Of a DNA stretch of 64,000 nt, positions 42,057 to 52,300 are shown piece after piece. Each line of letters starts with the position of its first letter. Position 1 is the stretch's first letter. The translations under genes were made by a program, and so were the position numbers. The notes under the pieces were generated by a model. That model saw only the letters and a list, made by a program, of their open reading frames with translations, made no database searches and had not been told where the DNA came from. The DNA is from JAOAFZ01 sp964407325 (GTDB lineage Bacteria > Patescibacteriota > Microgenomatia > UBA1406 > GWC2-37-13), in NCBI GenBank assembly GCA_964407325.1, contig CAYOVA010000005.1, forward strand, positions 1 through 64,000, written 5' to 3'.

Positions 42057-43421
42057 TTACTTATAGCACTTCATCAAATGGAGTTCGTTTGCAGGAGGCC
42101 AGAAAAATGGTTGGGAATGGATAATAGTACAATTTTTAAGCACGGGGTCGAGGTCTATAATTCCCACTGCGTATGCGCGTGGTAGCCCAGGGTCTTGTTT
42201 TGCCGGCATAAATACAATTGTGCGGTTACTCAGTATCTTTTTTGTGATGGCTATCCTATCAAGTTTTCCCGACTGGAAGAGGAGTTCGTTGTTATCGGCA
42301 ATATTATCTATCATAGGAATGCCGGATGCGTAACTTATTCCCTGTACTCCCATAGTTACCCCATAGAGGTAATCGGGTTTTTCTTTTTCCAGAATCTTCA
42401 GCAACTCGTTTGTGTTATTCATGGGAAGTGTCGTGTATGCCCTCATTATTGTCCCTGGGATATTGATAAGCCCAATACCACAGACAATAACAAGTGCTAT
42501 TACTTGGATTGTCCTTTCTGAAGCAAAGCGTTTAAGGAAGTTTAATAGGTCGCCGTAGGCCAGTGCAGAAAACGGCGGGAACAAACTGTAATACAGAAAA
42601 TGCTTATCGCGGAACAGTAAAAAAAAGAGTAAAAAAGAAAGGAGTCCAAATGCAGGATACGGTCTTTTTTTGAATGACGCAATCGCAAATATTCCCAGTG
42701 CGATAATCAGGAAATCCCGGGTTACGAAGTAATAAAACGGGATAAACAAGTTAAGAGTCGTTCCTCGTACAAGTCCGTATCCAAAGGTTTGGGATAGGAA
42801 GTAGGGAAAAGCAAAGATAATAGTAGGAAGCATATACACAAATGCAGTTGCTACAAAGCCCAAACCCGATACTAACAGTTTTTTCCAGTCTTCCTTGAAC
42901 ACGGTAACTATGTATCCTATTACAAACGGAATTGAGTACGCTTTTACCCCTACCATAAGACTAAGCACAACACCAGTCCAAAAGTATTTTTTGTGCAGAT
43001 ACAGCAAATACGAAAGTACAAGCAGCATATTTACCGTCGTAATTCCCGTGGGAAAGCAATTTGAGAGTATAGTAAAGGACAGTAAATATATAAGGGAAGT
43101 AATAAATGCCGTCAAGTCATTGTTATGAAGCTTTTTTGCAATAAAAAAGATAATAAAGCCTGTTATGCTAATTTCAACAAATGATGTAAGGTAAAAAAGT
43201 GAGTAATTTCCAAACAGAATTGTTTTGTAGAGCCAGCTTAAATAGGGCATAAGAGGAGTGTTTGTTATAAACACGTCCTTGTATAAAATCGCACCTTCAT
43301 CCAACCTTTTTGCTACATATATAAATCCGCTGCCATCAACCATAAGGATATTCTGGATAAGGTCGGTGTAGAGAAGCATTGTAAGAAAACACCAGGCACC
43401 CAGCAAAATGAGGAAAATCAT
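42057..43421 (-). CDS. GT39-type membrane glycosyltransferase
   Basis: 454 residues with about ten TM helices. The first external loop has DGSGFIYVAKRLDEGAILYKD-VFITNTPLMPY, and the C-terminus is ELHLMKCYK. It has the same length as, and strong similarity to, the upstream neighbour 43435-44799 (DGSGFIYIAQQMGKG-YVLYRD-IFMTNTPLIPY), so they are recent tandem duplicates. The family uses polyprenyl-phosphate sugars to glycosylate proteins or lipids outside the membrane. TATACT (43428-43433, minus strand), 6 nt before the ATG, lies inside the 13-bp gap between the genes. Confidence 0.84.
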   Translation of the reverse strand: MIFLILLGAWCFLTMLLYTDLIQNILMVDGSGFIYVAKRLDEGAILYKDVFITNTPLMPYLSWLYKTILFGNYSLFYLTSFVEISITGFIIFFIAKKLHNNDLTAFITSLIYLLSFTILSNCFPTGITTVNMLLVLSYLLYLHKKYFWTGVVLSLMVGVKAYSIPFVIGYIVTVFKEDWKKLLVSGLGFVATAFVYMLPTIIFAFPYFLSQTFGYGLVRGTTLNLFIPFYYFVTRDFLIIALGIFAIASFKKRPYPAFGLLSFLLFFLLFRDKHFLYYSLFPPFSALAYGDLLNFLKRFASERTIQVIALVIVCGIGLINIPGTIMRAYTTLPMNNTNELLKILEKEKPDYLYGVTMGVQGISYASGIPMIDNIADNNELLFQSGKLDRIAITKKILSNRTIVFMPAKQDPGLPRAYAVGIIDLDPVLKNCTIIHSQPFFWPPANELHLMKCYK

Positions 43422-43434
43422 GAGTTAAGTATAG

Positions 43435-44799
43435 TTAATCTTTATAGCATTTTAAAACGTGTAATTCCTGAGCGCCTGACCATTTCAAGGTTTGTCTGTG
43501 AACGATAGTACATTCCGTAATCCTGGTGTTTGTGAGCACACTTTCAGGATATTCCTTGACTCCATTTGGGAGGGTTCGGAACGGTATTAGAACAAGGGTT
43601 CGCGTTTCAAAAATCCGTTTCGTCATGTGATCTACACTGTATTTCCCAGCTGTAAATAAAGCCGCGTTGGTATCTGCCATATTATCCAGCATCGGGACAC
43701 CAGAAAGGTAGCTTGCACCCTGAGTCACGTAAGGCGAACCATATAGATAATCAGGGTTATATTTTTGAATGGTGCTGAGTATAGCCTGAGTATCTGTTAT
43801 CCGATTATTATCGTATGAGATAGGCACAGATACAACAATATGCCAGATTGCAAGAAGGACTGCACTTATAAGTGAGATTGTTAGCATAACGCGTTGTGGA
43901 AAAACGCGTCCCATGGATTCAACAAGGTATCCAAAAGAAAGCACTCCAAACGGCACAAATAGAGTGTAATACATAAAATGTCTATCCTGATACAGGATAA
44001 AGAAGAGTATTAGCAAGGCGCTTGTGAGTGCTAAAAAGCGATTCTTCCGGTAGAAAACAAGAGCACATATATTAAGGAGAACAATATGCCAGTCATTAAC
44101 GACAAAACTGACGAAAGCAATGTATTGAGATCGTCCCGGTGTTCTAGTTAATGAATATCCGAATGTTTGTTCCAGAAATTGAGGGAAGGCGAGGAGCATG
44201 GTGGGAAGCATTACAATAGCAAGAGTGCCTAATGCTGTAATAAAGGAAGGAAGATATTTTTTACGTGACACGATAAATCCGTTTATCCAAAAAGCCAAAA
44301 CTATAGGAAGGGTGTATGCTTTTGCAGCAAGGGCAAGTCCTACCAAAACTCCTGAAGGAATCAATTTTTTGTTCAAATACAGTAAATAGGCTGAGGTTAA
44401 CATAAGCAATGTGGTTGTAATGCCCGTTGGTAGTTTGTTTGATATTACAGTGAATGATGTGAGGTATATAAAAGCAGTTACAAAAGCAGTAAACTCATTT
44501 TTGTGCAGTTTTTTTGCGATAAAGAAAAGAACAAATGCAATGGCGATTATTTCGATTATTGCCGTAAGGTAAAACGCTTGCAGGTTGCCAAACAAAAGTG
44601 TTTTGTATATCCAGTAAATATAAGGGATGAGTGGAGTATTGGTCATAAAAATATCCCGGTATAACACATATCCTTTTCCCATTTGTTGGGCTATGTAGAT
44701 AAATCCGCTGCCGTCGGTAATTAAAAGGTTCGAGGCAAGATCGGTACAAAGAAGAAATAAAAAGAAACCAGTAGCACCCAGCAAAATCAGAAAAATCAT
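43435..44799 (-). CDS. GT39-type membrane glycosyltransferase, tandem duplicate
   Basis: 454 residues from ATG 44799 (MIFLILLGATGFF), matching the start of its duplicate at 43421 (MIFLILLGAWCFL). The longer ORF start at 44880 is rejected because its extra residues overlap the murJ start and are not membrane-like. TATACT (44806-44811, minus strand) lies 6 nt upstream and shares bases with the murJ promoter on the other strand. The likely acceptor is a surface glycoprotein or glycolipid; many secreted Ser/Thr-rich proteins are encoded nearby. Confidence 0.84.
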   Translation of the reverse strand: MIFLILLGATGFFLFLLCTDLASNLLITDGSGFIYIAQQMGKGYVLYRDIFMTNTPLIPYIYWIYKTLLFGNLQAFYLTAIIEIIAIAFVLFFIAKKLHKNEFTAFVTAFIYLTSFTVISNKLPTGITTTLLMLTSAYLLYLNKKLIPSGVLVGLALAAKAYTLPIVLAFWINGFIVSRKKYLPSFITALGTLAIVMLPTMLLAFPQFLEQTFGYSLTRTPGRSQYIAFVSFVVNDWHIVLLNICALVFYRKNRFLALTSALLILFFILYQDRHFMYYTLFVPFGVLSFGYLVESMGRVFPQRVMLTISLISAVLLAIWHIVVSVPISYDNNRITDTQAILSTIQKYNPDYLYGSPYVTQGASYLSGVPMLDNMADTNAALFTAGKYSVDHMTKRIFETRTLVLIPFRTLPNGVKEYPESVLTNTRITECTIVHRQTLKWSGAQELHVLKCYKD

Positions 44800-44805
44800 A
44801 CAAGT

Positions 44806-44813
44806 AGTATAAT
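44806..44813. promoter_or_regulatory. Overlapping divergent -10 boxes
   Basis: The 8-bp string AGTATAAT reads as TATAAT on the plus strand (44808-44813, 8 nt before murJ ATG 44822). It reads as TATACT on the minus strand (44806-44811, 6 nt before the glycosyltransferase ATG 44799). Only 22 bp separate the two start codons, so both mRNAs would be leaderless and the two promoters must compete. Confidence 0.7.
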
Positions 44814-44821
44814 GAAAAACG

Positions 44822-46309
44822 ATGAAACTCTCCCATGTTTCCAAAACCACGCTTCTGTTAAGCATATTCTTCGGAGTCAATACTATAGTAAGCTTGTTTC
44901 GACAGGTAATAATCGCCCGTACATTTGGCTTGTCTCAAGAACTTGATGCCTTTAACGCGGCAAATAATATTCCGGATCTGTTGTTTTCCCTTATTTCCGG
45001 TGGAGCGTTGGCTTTTGCGCTTATCCCGGTGCTATCGGAATTTCTTACCCATTCCGGCAAAGAACAAATGTGGAAAGTATTTTCCCATGTTTTAAATTGT
45101 GTGCTGGTTGTTGCGGCAACGCTCTCGCTCCTGGTATTTGTTTTTGCCGAATCCATTGTAAAAGCGGAATTTGGGGTGGCCCCGGGCTTTACAGAAGCAC
45201 AACAAAATGTTGTAGTGCATTTAATGCGATTAAATTTAATAGCGACGATGCTATTTTCCGTGAGCGGGATTATTTCTTCGGGATTACAGGCGCGACAGCA
45301 TTTTTTTACTCCGGCTGCCGCTCCGCTTATCTATAATTTTGGTCTTATTATTGGTGCGGTTGTGTTTTCGCGATGGTTTGGGGTCACGGGCTTGGTGTAT
45401 GGAACTATTCTGGGATCTCTATTGCATCTGGGAATCCAACTGCCGGTGCTCCCCCGGTACCAGTATCGCTGGTTTGCGGGTTTGGGCTTGCAGACACGAG
45501 GTGTTCGACAGGTAATTAAACTGATGGGTCCCCGGTTGCTTACTGTATTGTTAATTCAGCTTATCTTTCTAGGACGCGATAATATGGCATCGCGGTTGGA
45601 AGAAGGTGCCATTACGGCACTTACGTATGGCTGGACCTTTATGCAAGTTCCGGAAACATTAATAGGCACCGCAATAGGAACTGCAATCCTGCCCACCTTA
45701 TCTGAGTTGTCGGCAAAAAAAGACTCCCCAAAATTCAATCAACTCATTTCACATACGATTCGTATCATAACAGCTTTCTCGCTTGGAGCTACCGTGCTAG
45801 GGTTTTTTAGTTTGTATCCGATTGTTCAGGCTATTTTTTCGTTTGAACCGGCGCAGGCCCAGTTGCTTACCCTGGCGGCACGATCATTTCTGATTGGTTT
45901 GTTAGGCCATACCTTATTGGAAATTGTTACCCGGACATTCTATGCAGAACAGGACGCCCGCACGCCTTTGTTTGGTACTGGAATACGGGTAGCGTTGTTT
46001 TTTGGCATTGCAATTCTTTCCTTCCAAACCTTTGGTGTAGTCGGATTGGCACTTGCTGATAGTATTTCTGTTACTCTGGAAGTCTTCTATATGTTTTTCT
46101 TGCTGTATCAACGAGGTGCTCGTATTCAAATTCAGGTGCGTGACTTTGTACGAATCGGAACTGGTTTAGTATTGGCAGGAACTATTACAGTGCTTGTTAC
46201 GCTTCTTCCTATTGCGCCCTTAATCCAGGTATTAGTAGGATTGGCGGTTGGAGGAAGCATATTCTTGTACACGTTAAAACCGGAGCTGAAAATGCTTCTC
46301 AAGCTTTAA
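44822..46309 (+). CDS. murJ: Lipid II flippase MurJ (MviN family)
   Basis: 495 residues with fourteen predicted TM helices. The N-terminus VSLFRQVIIARTFGLSQELDAFNAANNIPDLL is the MurJ signature, with the conserved Arg and Asp-Ala-F residues of helix 1-2, and TRTFYAEQDARTPLFG (about 375-390) is the second conserved loop. MurJ moves lipid II across the membrane for peptidoglycan synthesis and therefore implies a wall-bearing cell. TATAAT (44808-44813) is 8 nt before the ATG. Confidence 0.92.
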   Translation: MKLSHVSKTTLLLSIFFGVNTIVSLFRQVIIARTFGLSQELDAFNAANNIPDLLFSLISGGALAFALIPVLSEFLTHSGKEQMWKVFSHVLNCVLVVAATLSLLVFVFAESIVKAEFGVAPGFTEAQQNVVVHLMRLNLIATMLFSVSGIISSGLQARQHFFTPAAAPLIYNFGLIIGAVVFSRWFGVTGLVYGTILGSLLHLGIQLPVLPRYQYRWFAGLGLQTRGVRQVIKLMGPRLLTVLLIQLIFLGRDNMASRLEEGAITALTYGWTFMQVPETLIGTAIGTAILPTLSELSAKKDSPKFNQLISHTIRIITAFSLGATVLGFFSLYPIVQAIFSFEPAQAQLLTLAARSFLIGLLGHTLLEIVTRTFYAEQDARTPLFGTGIRVALFFGIAILSFQTFGVVGLALADSISVTLEVFYMFFLLYQRGARIQIQVRDFVRIGTGLVLAGTITVLVTLLPIAPLIQVLVGLAVGGSIFLYTLKPELKMLLKL

Positions 46310-46351
46310 TATCCTATAGTAATTAAGGGGCATTTGTGGTATAATATACGT

Positions 46352-47545
46352 ATGAAAAAAGGCATTGTTGTAGCCTCAGTTGGCCTTCTTTTTATCGCTT
46401 CCGTTGCAGTGGCTACTACTCCTTATGCACAGCAAAAACTGACCAGCCTCAATCGTCGTGTACAAAGCGTAATTAATCAGTACAAGCCCAAAGAGCCTAT
46501 CCCTACAGCCTCAACTTCAGAAGAAGACGCCCAGGCAATCTTACAGCGGGAAAGTACCTCTGAAGGTGTAATGAAGCGAGTTCAAAATGCTGTGAAAAAG
46601 CCGACTCCAACGTTACCACCACCACCGTCAAGCTTTCGTGTAAGTGCCCCAATTCAGCAGGAATACCAGACCTGGAATAATTGCGGACCGGCAACTACCA
46701 CAATGATGCTACGGCAACAGGGTAAACCTGCCGTGCAAGCGCAAATAGCTTCCTTTATGAAACCAAACCCCGATGATAAAAACGTCAGCCCGGGTGATAT
46801 TATCCGCTATCTGACTAAAGAACGGGGATTAAATGCGCTGTATCTTCACAATGGCGATGATACCATGCTGAAACAGCTGGTTTCCCGCGGCTATCCTGTG
46901 ATTGTCGAGCAGTGGTTTGAACCGCACCCCGATGATGGAATGGGCCATTACCGCCTTGTTGTAGGATATGATGATGCAACAAAGCTTTACACAACCATGG
47001 ATTCCTACATCGGTCCAAATAAAACCTTTAGCTACAAGGAATTTAATGACAACTGGAAAGTATTTAACTACGCCTTTATTACCGTATACGAAGAAGACCA
47101 GAAAGATGAAATACAGCAGATACTGGGTGGAAACTGGGACGAAGAGGAAATGAATAAACTCACTCAAGCCCGAGCAGTACAGCAGATCGAAGACAATGAT
47201 GACGATGCCTTTGCCTGGTATAACCTGGGCACATCGTACAGCAGACAGGGAAAACACAAAGAAGCAGTTGTCGCCTTTGATAGAGCACGTGAAATTGGCT
47301 TACCGTGGCGTATGCTGTGGTACCAATTTGAAATCTTTGAAAGCTACCTCGCAGAAGGCCGCTATGACGATGTAATTAGTCTAACGAATGCAAATCTAAA
47401 AAATACGAATACCCTGGAAGAATCCTACTACTACCGTGGACGTGCCTATGAAGCACAAGGGAAAACCGATGAAGCGCGCCGCGATTATGAGCGGGCAGTG
47501 GAGCTGAATAAGAATTATGCTCCTGCGGTGGAACGTATTCAGTAA
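46352..47545 (+). CDS. Secreted C39-like cysteine peptidase with C-terminal TPRs
   Basis: 397 residues. A signal peptide (about 1-25, MKKGIVVASVGLLFIASVAVA) and a Pro/Thr linker precede a C39-type domain (about 100-250) with the catalytic Cys in NCGPATTTMML and the His in GHYRLVVGYDDATKLY. A DSYIGPN segment provides the third residue. TPR-like repeats follow (YNLGTSYSRQGKHKEAVVAFDRA and YYRGRAYEAQGKTDEARRDYERA, about 290-395). It probably processes or binds peptides outside the membrane. The start at 46352 is set by TATAAT (46340-46345), 6 nt upstream, rather than the earlier ORF start. Confidence 0.85.
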   Translation: MKKGIVVASVGLLFIASVAVATTPYAQQKLTSLNRRVQSVINQYKPKEPIPTASTSEEDAQAILQRESTSEGVMKRVQNAVKKPTPTLPPPPSSFRVSAPIQQEYQTWNNCGPATTTMMLRQQGKPAVQAQIASFMKPNPDDKNVSPGDIIRYLTKERGLNALYLHNGDDTMLKQLVSRGYPVIVEQWFEPHPDDGMGHYRLVVGYDDATKLYTTMDSYIGPNKTFSYKEFNDNWKVFNYAFITVYEEDQKDEIQQILGGNWDEEEMNKLTQARAVQQIEDNDDDAFAWYNLGTSYSRQGKHKEAVVAFDRAREIGLPWRMLWYQFEIFESYLAEGRYDDVISLTNANLKNTNTLEESYYYRGRAYEAQGKTDEARRDYERAVELNKNYAPAVERIQ

Positions 47546-47559
47546 TGTTGAAGACCTCT

Positions 47560-48732
47560 CTACTCTACCGACCCACCCCATTCAACTACAGTAAAGCCTG
47601 TGCGCTTTGGAATGAAAGTAGGAATCTGTTGTTGTTGATACTGATATGCATCCGGAACCGATTTGAATTCCACCAGAAAATGGATAAAGACATCCGGTTT
47701 TGGCGTAATGTGAACTAAATCTACTTTGTTTTTCTCTTCCCACGTTAACACTCTCATGAAAAATGCAGGACCCGGTTCTTTTTGCAGACGGGGTACCCAG
47801 TACTCAAGGAATTCGGAATGTTCCCGTCCCTGGAGCCCATATGCTGCAAGAATCGGTGATAAATCCGCTTCAAGTGAGTGTTTTTGTAACAGGAAACCTT
47901 CATTCCGTTCTGAAGCATCCACTCCGACCTGTGTTTCATAAAATAAATCAGTGTATTTTCCCCCTTTGTAAAACAGAGTGCCGTCAGGGTGGGCGAGCAC
48001 CCCATACCAACCGGTTCCGTATTCAGGGATGCTCTTGATAACTATTCCCGGGACTTCCAGAACTACGTCAACCTGCATTGCTCTGGGTGGATACAAGTAC
48101 AGAACCGGTTTGTCAAATTGCTTGCAGTAGCGTTTACAAGCAGAACCTAACCGGCGGAGTTCAGAATCAAATTGGGCCTTTGTTATCCGGTCGTATTGAC
48201 TTCCTGAGTTATCTTGTGGTGAGTACCGAATATATTCTTCGGGAGTACCTGCAAATTCGGGTGAGTTTACAAGGAGGATTTGTCTACCATCTGCTTCACA
48301 TCGGTAAAACAGGTGCCTGGTAATGGTGCACGTACAATTGACCACTTCCGCTTCTCGGGCACATTCGCCTCCGGGGTTGGAACTGTCACCGGGGGGAGAC
48401 TGGGGTTGTGTGGTATTGGGAGCTGTGGCCGTTGGATTTCGTGCTCTCGTTGGGTCTGGAAGGGATGTTATTGCAGCAGTTGGAATACGGGTAATGCCTC
48501 CAGTAGGAGGTGTTCCTGTCGGTATTTCGGGTGGGATAATGGGAGTAAGTCTCCGAAAGGTTGTTTGTTTCTGATTTGGCTTATATGTTATCAGCGCCTG
48601 GATATCTTCTTCCTGGGCGCGATTGACAAAGGTAGTTGGTCTTGAAACGGCAATGGAGGTTAATACAATCCCTACACCGAGAATACCAAGAAGAGCTAAA
48701 GGTAAAGATTGTTGTTTACGTTTCCTTTTCAT
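47560..48732 (-). CDS. KPVLYLYP-domain surface protein, paralog of 2200-3438
   Basis: 390 residues: N-terminal TM or signal segment (about 9-30), Pro/Thr/Ile linker, CECARE...CTCTITRHLFYRCEADG cysteine segment, then the KPVLYLYP domain from about 208 to the end (GFTVVEWGGSVE). Domain order and many exact phrases (VVIKSIPEYG-GW, GVLA-PDGTL, AYWVPRLQKE-GPAFFTRVLT) match the gene at 2200. Its ATG overlaps the upstream stop as ATGA. It is the last gene of a three-gene run 53573-47560 that begins with the VirB6-like gene, which links the KPVLYLYP family to that secretion locus. Confidence 0.8.
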   Translation of the reverse strand: MKRKRKQQSLPLALLGILGVGIVLTSIAVSRPTTFVNRAQEEDIQALITYKPNQKQTTFRRLTPIIPPEIPTGTPPTGGITRIPTAAITSLPDPTRARNPTATAPNTTQPQSPPGDSSNPGGECAREAEVVNCTCTITRHLFYRCEADGRQILLVNSPEFAGTPEEYIRYSPQDNSGSQYDRITKAQFDSELRRLGSACKRYCKQFDKPVLYLYPPRAMQVDVVLEVPGIVIKSIPEYGTGWYGVLAHPDGTLFYKGGKYTDLFYETQVGVDASERNEGFLLQKHSLEADLSPILAAYGLQGREHSEFLEYWVPRLQKEPGPAFFMRVLTWEEKNKVDLVHITPKPDVFIHFLVEFKSVPDAYQYQQQQIPTFIPKRTGFTVVEWGGSVE

Positions 48733-49373
48733 AAGAATCGCATTGTTGCTATCATAGAGTCAAATTCGTAATCTATTGCTTCATTCCGCTCGTTCCCGAA
48801 ATAATGGTACACAACGCTATACAAATCTTTATCCCGGATAAAAACATAGGCAGTTTCCTGCAGCAATGCAAATGATCCATTTCCCGGAGCTATAATGCTT
48901 CCGGAATATTCAATAGCGCTATATCCCAAAATTCGCAAGCTCCGTAAATTGTAGCCTTGGTCATAGTAGTTCTTTTCAATTTCCTGGATTCTTGCCTCGG
49001 TTACATTTTTTTCAATTGTTATTCTCATTGATTTGTCTGTTATTTCTTTTACAGAAGATGAGGGTTTAAAAATCGTTGACTCTGTTGTTGGGGTTACTGT
49101 GTTTTCCGCACTCCACCCTTTGGGAACACGCAGCAAGAAAAGTGTAGTTGCGAGAGTGTCTGAATTTGAGGCATCAAGCAGGGGGGTGGGTTCAATTGTT
49201 TCCGCGTCAGATACCGGAACTCTTGATTCATCCACCGGTGCCGTTGCGATAGTAGGCGACAGGTTATTCGATTGACTGCTTTGTGAAGGATTGCGACTTA
49301 TAAGCAAGAGAGCAATAATAAGTCCAAGCAATACAACTAATGAAGCAGTAAAAATAAGTGTTATTTTATTCAT
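48729..49373 (-). CDS. Anchored envelope protein, paralog of 1550-2203
   Basis: 214 residues: a TM anchor (about 5-27, LIFTASLVVLLGLIIALLLI), a Ser/Pro/Thr linker and a soluble domain (about 75-214) with STIFKPSSSVKEITDKSMRI-TIEKNVTEARIQEIEK and a C-terminal MIATMRFL. It matches the 1550-2203 protein in layout and in the TIEKNV block. The stop codon overlaps the next gene's ATG. The VirB6-like gene ends 21 bp upstream, so cotranscription is likely. Confidence 0.75.
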   Translation of the reverse strand: MNKITLIFTASLVVLLGLIIALLLISRNPSQSSQSNNLSPTIATAPVDESRVPVSDAETIEPTPLLDASNSDTLATTLFLLRVPKGWSAENTVTPTTESTIFKPSSSVKEITDKSMRITIEKNVTEARIQEIEKNYYDQGYNLRSLRILGYSAIEYSGSIIAPGNGSFALLQETAYVFIRDKDLYSVVYHYFGNERNEAIDYEFDSMIATMRFL

Positions 49374-49394
49374 ATATGCTTTATGGGAATTTCG

Positions 49395-52300
49395 TTATTT
49401 TTCATTGTCAAACTCTTTCAATTTTTTCATCACATCTTCCTCTGAACCGTACTCTTTTGGTTCACTATCGCGGCCATATTCACGGGAGGGTTCTTCTTCT
49501 CCATATTCTTTTAACTCTGGCTCTTTTTTTTCTTCTTCATCCCATGGGATTTCTTTTCCTTGAGATGAAGCAGAGGAGTCATCTGACTGGGAATAATAAT
49601 CGTTGCTACGAATCGAACTGGCATCACTGTCCTCCGGTGTGGATGCCTGTGAACTTTCAGACTGTTCTGTATATGCCTTGTTTACTTCCGGTGCTGCCTG
49701 CACTTCAATCTGGGCTCGTTCTTCAATGGTAGTGGGTCCTTTTTCTTCCTCAAACTCCATGTGCATGGGCTGGTTTAGTTTTTCGTTTTTCTTTTCCGGT
49801 TTCAAGTCCACGAATTCCTCTTCCTGTGCGCGCTTATCGAGCTTGTCCTGTACGAATTTTTCGCGATCTAACAACTTCTTTACCAGTTTTGCTGCTTCCA
49901 GTTTGGCTTTGAGGTAGGTAATAAGCTGATCACCTTTCAGGTTGTTAATCATAAAGATCGGAATAATAAACCCAAGCTCATCCAGTCCTTGTTGTTGAAT
50001 CTTTTCATCGGGAGAAAGCACCTTATTCATGACATTGGTGATTGTCACAATATCCTGGTCTACCCATTCTTCACGCGTCTGAATATTTTCCTGAACGGGG
50101 ATTTCACCTTCTTCATACTGGTGTTCCCACATTTCCTTCAGGTCTTCATACTCTTCAAGCGTAATGGAAGGTGGCACAGCCACTATCTTTTCAATGTTCT
50201 CTTCCGGTTTTGCTGTAATATTCAGCTGCTCCTGAACAACCTGGGCCGCTTCTTCGGTGTGAACCTGCTCTTTTTCTGAGACATCTTTCAGGATAGCGTC
50301 GGTAACCTCCTTATTGTCATTTATAAATCTCAAGATATGACGTACAATTGCAGGCTTATCCTGGGGATTCATACTTTCAATACCCAACTGCTCACTCAGT
50401 TCCTTATTCTTAAGTGCGCGTTCTGCAAGTTCAGTCGCCAGGTGCTGTTCCTCATTTGTTGGTGCCGGCGCCGGACCGCCACCCGTACCTTCATATTGTC
50501 CTGCAGCTGCTTCTTTACCAGGAGTGCCTCCCTTTCCTGCTTCGACCAGCTCCGCAGCCGTTTTGGTCGGATTCAAAGGAGGTCCACCGCCGGGGCTGCC
50601 AATGTCTGGTGTCTCTCCGTTTCCACCGGTTGCACCAATTGTTTTTGCAACTGCACTTTGGACTTTTTCCACCTCGATCTTGTTATCTTCGGCAAAATCA
50701 AGAATCATGTTCCGTGTCGTGAACATGGTGTTGATCGTATTCAGAGCGCCTTTGGCTTGACTTTCTGTAACTTTGGCGGTTACCGAGACGCTGGGTACGA
50801 CCTGGTTGGCAGGGCGATTCATGTTCTGGGTATACGCGGTAAGGATATCTTTTGTTTGTTGTTGAGTTAGCTTCGATTTTTCTGCAATTTTTGCCAGTGC
50901 CTTTTCACTTTGGAGCATTTTATCCATATAGCTCGTCATAATCTTATTTGTTTTTGAAGCCTGCTGGGTAATTGTCGCATCGAGCGTATTGCGCACCTGC
51001 TGGGTTGACATGTTGAGTTCTTTTGCCAGGGTTCGGACAGCTTCATTCATGGAACGTGCGTTTGTTTTGGAATAGGCTTCCAAAATCTTTTGTGTGGACT
51101 CAGCTGAACTGTTTACTGCCTTTGCGATTTCTGAAATGGCTTCTTTGTTTAAAGCGACAGTTCCATTTCGTGTTTGTGTACCGGAAGTAGATGACGATGT
51201 TGAAGCAGAAGAAGCGTTGCTTTCTGCCTTTGACAATGCTGTTTCAATCGTTTTTTGTATTTGTTCAGTGGACAGTGCAAGTTCTTTTGCCAGTAATTGC
51301 ACCGTTTCTGTCATTGCTGCAGAAGTAGATCGTGAATATACTTCCAGAATTTTCCGTGTTGATTCAACGGAAGTATTCATGCTTTGCGCAATAGTAGAAA
51401 TGGTTTCCTGGCTTAAGCTGGTAACATTGGTATTGCGTGACATATACATGGTTGAAGCCTCAATTGTGCCTCGAACCTGTTCGGAAGACATATTCAGCTC
51501 TTTGGTAAGGTTTCCGATTGTTTTGTTAAGTGCTTCTGTATTTGCTTGAGAGTACGTCTCGAGAATTCTTCTGGTAGTTGCCGGGGTCGAATTCGTTGCT
51601 TGTGCTACTGAAGTTATAGTATCTGTTGTAAGCAATTGCGCAGCTATGGCAGCGGCACTTCGGGTTGCTGTAGCTGTTCGAGCAGAAACGCTCCCGGTCG
51701 CCGATGCGCTGCTGGATGCGGAACCAAATGCAGACTGGGATGCACTGGAAGCTGCCGCTGCGGAATTCATTACCGATGATTTCATTGTGGAGCTCATGGT
51801 TCGAGCAAGTTCGTTCATTTGCTCGGCCGTAATGGTAGCCGTTGATTTTGTCGAAACGTTCGCGTTAATACTCTTTATTAGTTCTTCTCTGATTTTGTTC
51901 CTTTCATAACTGGAGGCTGAAGTACTTGAAAGCAGGGTCCGTGCCATACTGTCCTGTTTAATTGCTCTGTTAAAGAGTTCGGTGCGCAGATTCATAAATT
52001 GCGAACGCTCCGCTCCGGTGGTTGCCTGTGCGGGGTTGGCGAGCATAGCAAAGTTTTTCTGCACCGCTGACATGCGGGTCTGGTTCATTTCCATCTGGGC
52101 AATGTCGGTAAGCCGTGAAGCCTTCATATCAAGCGCTGTGGAAATTTCATGGGTGGCCATCGTTTTCATTTTTTCCGTCGTCGCAATTCTCATCGCCGCT
52201 TTGTTTTCCAGATTTACATCAGTTCTAGTTGGAATACGCAATACCTGTTTCAAATCAAACTTAGGTGCGGGGCCATCTTTCTTCCCCTTTGAACTACGGG

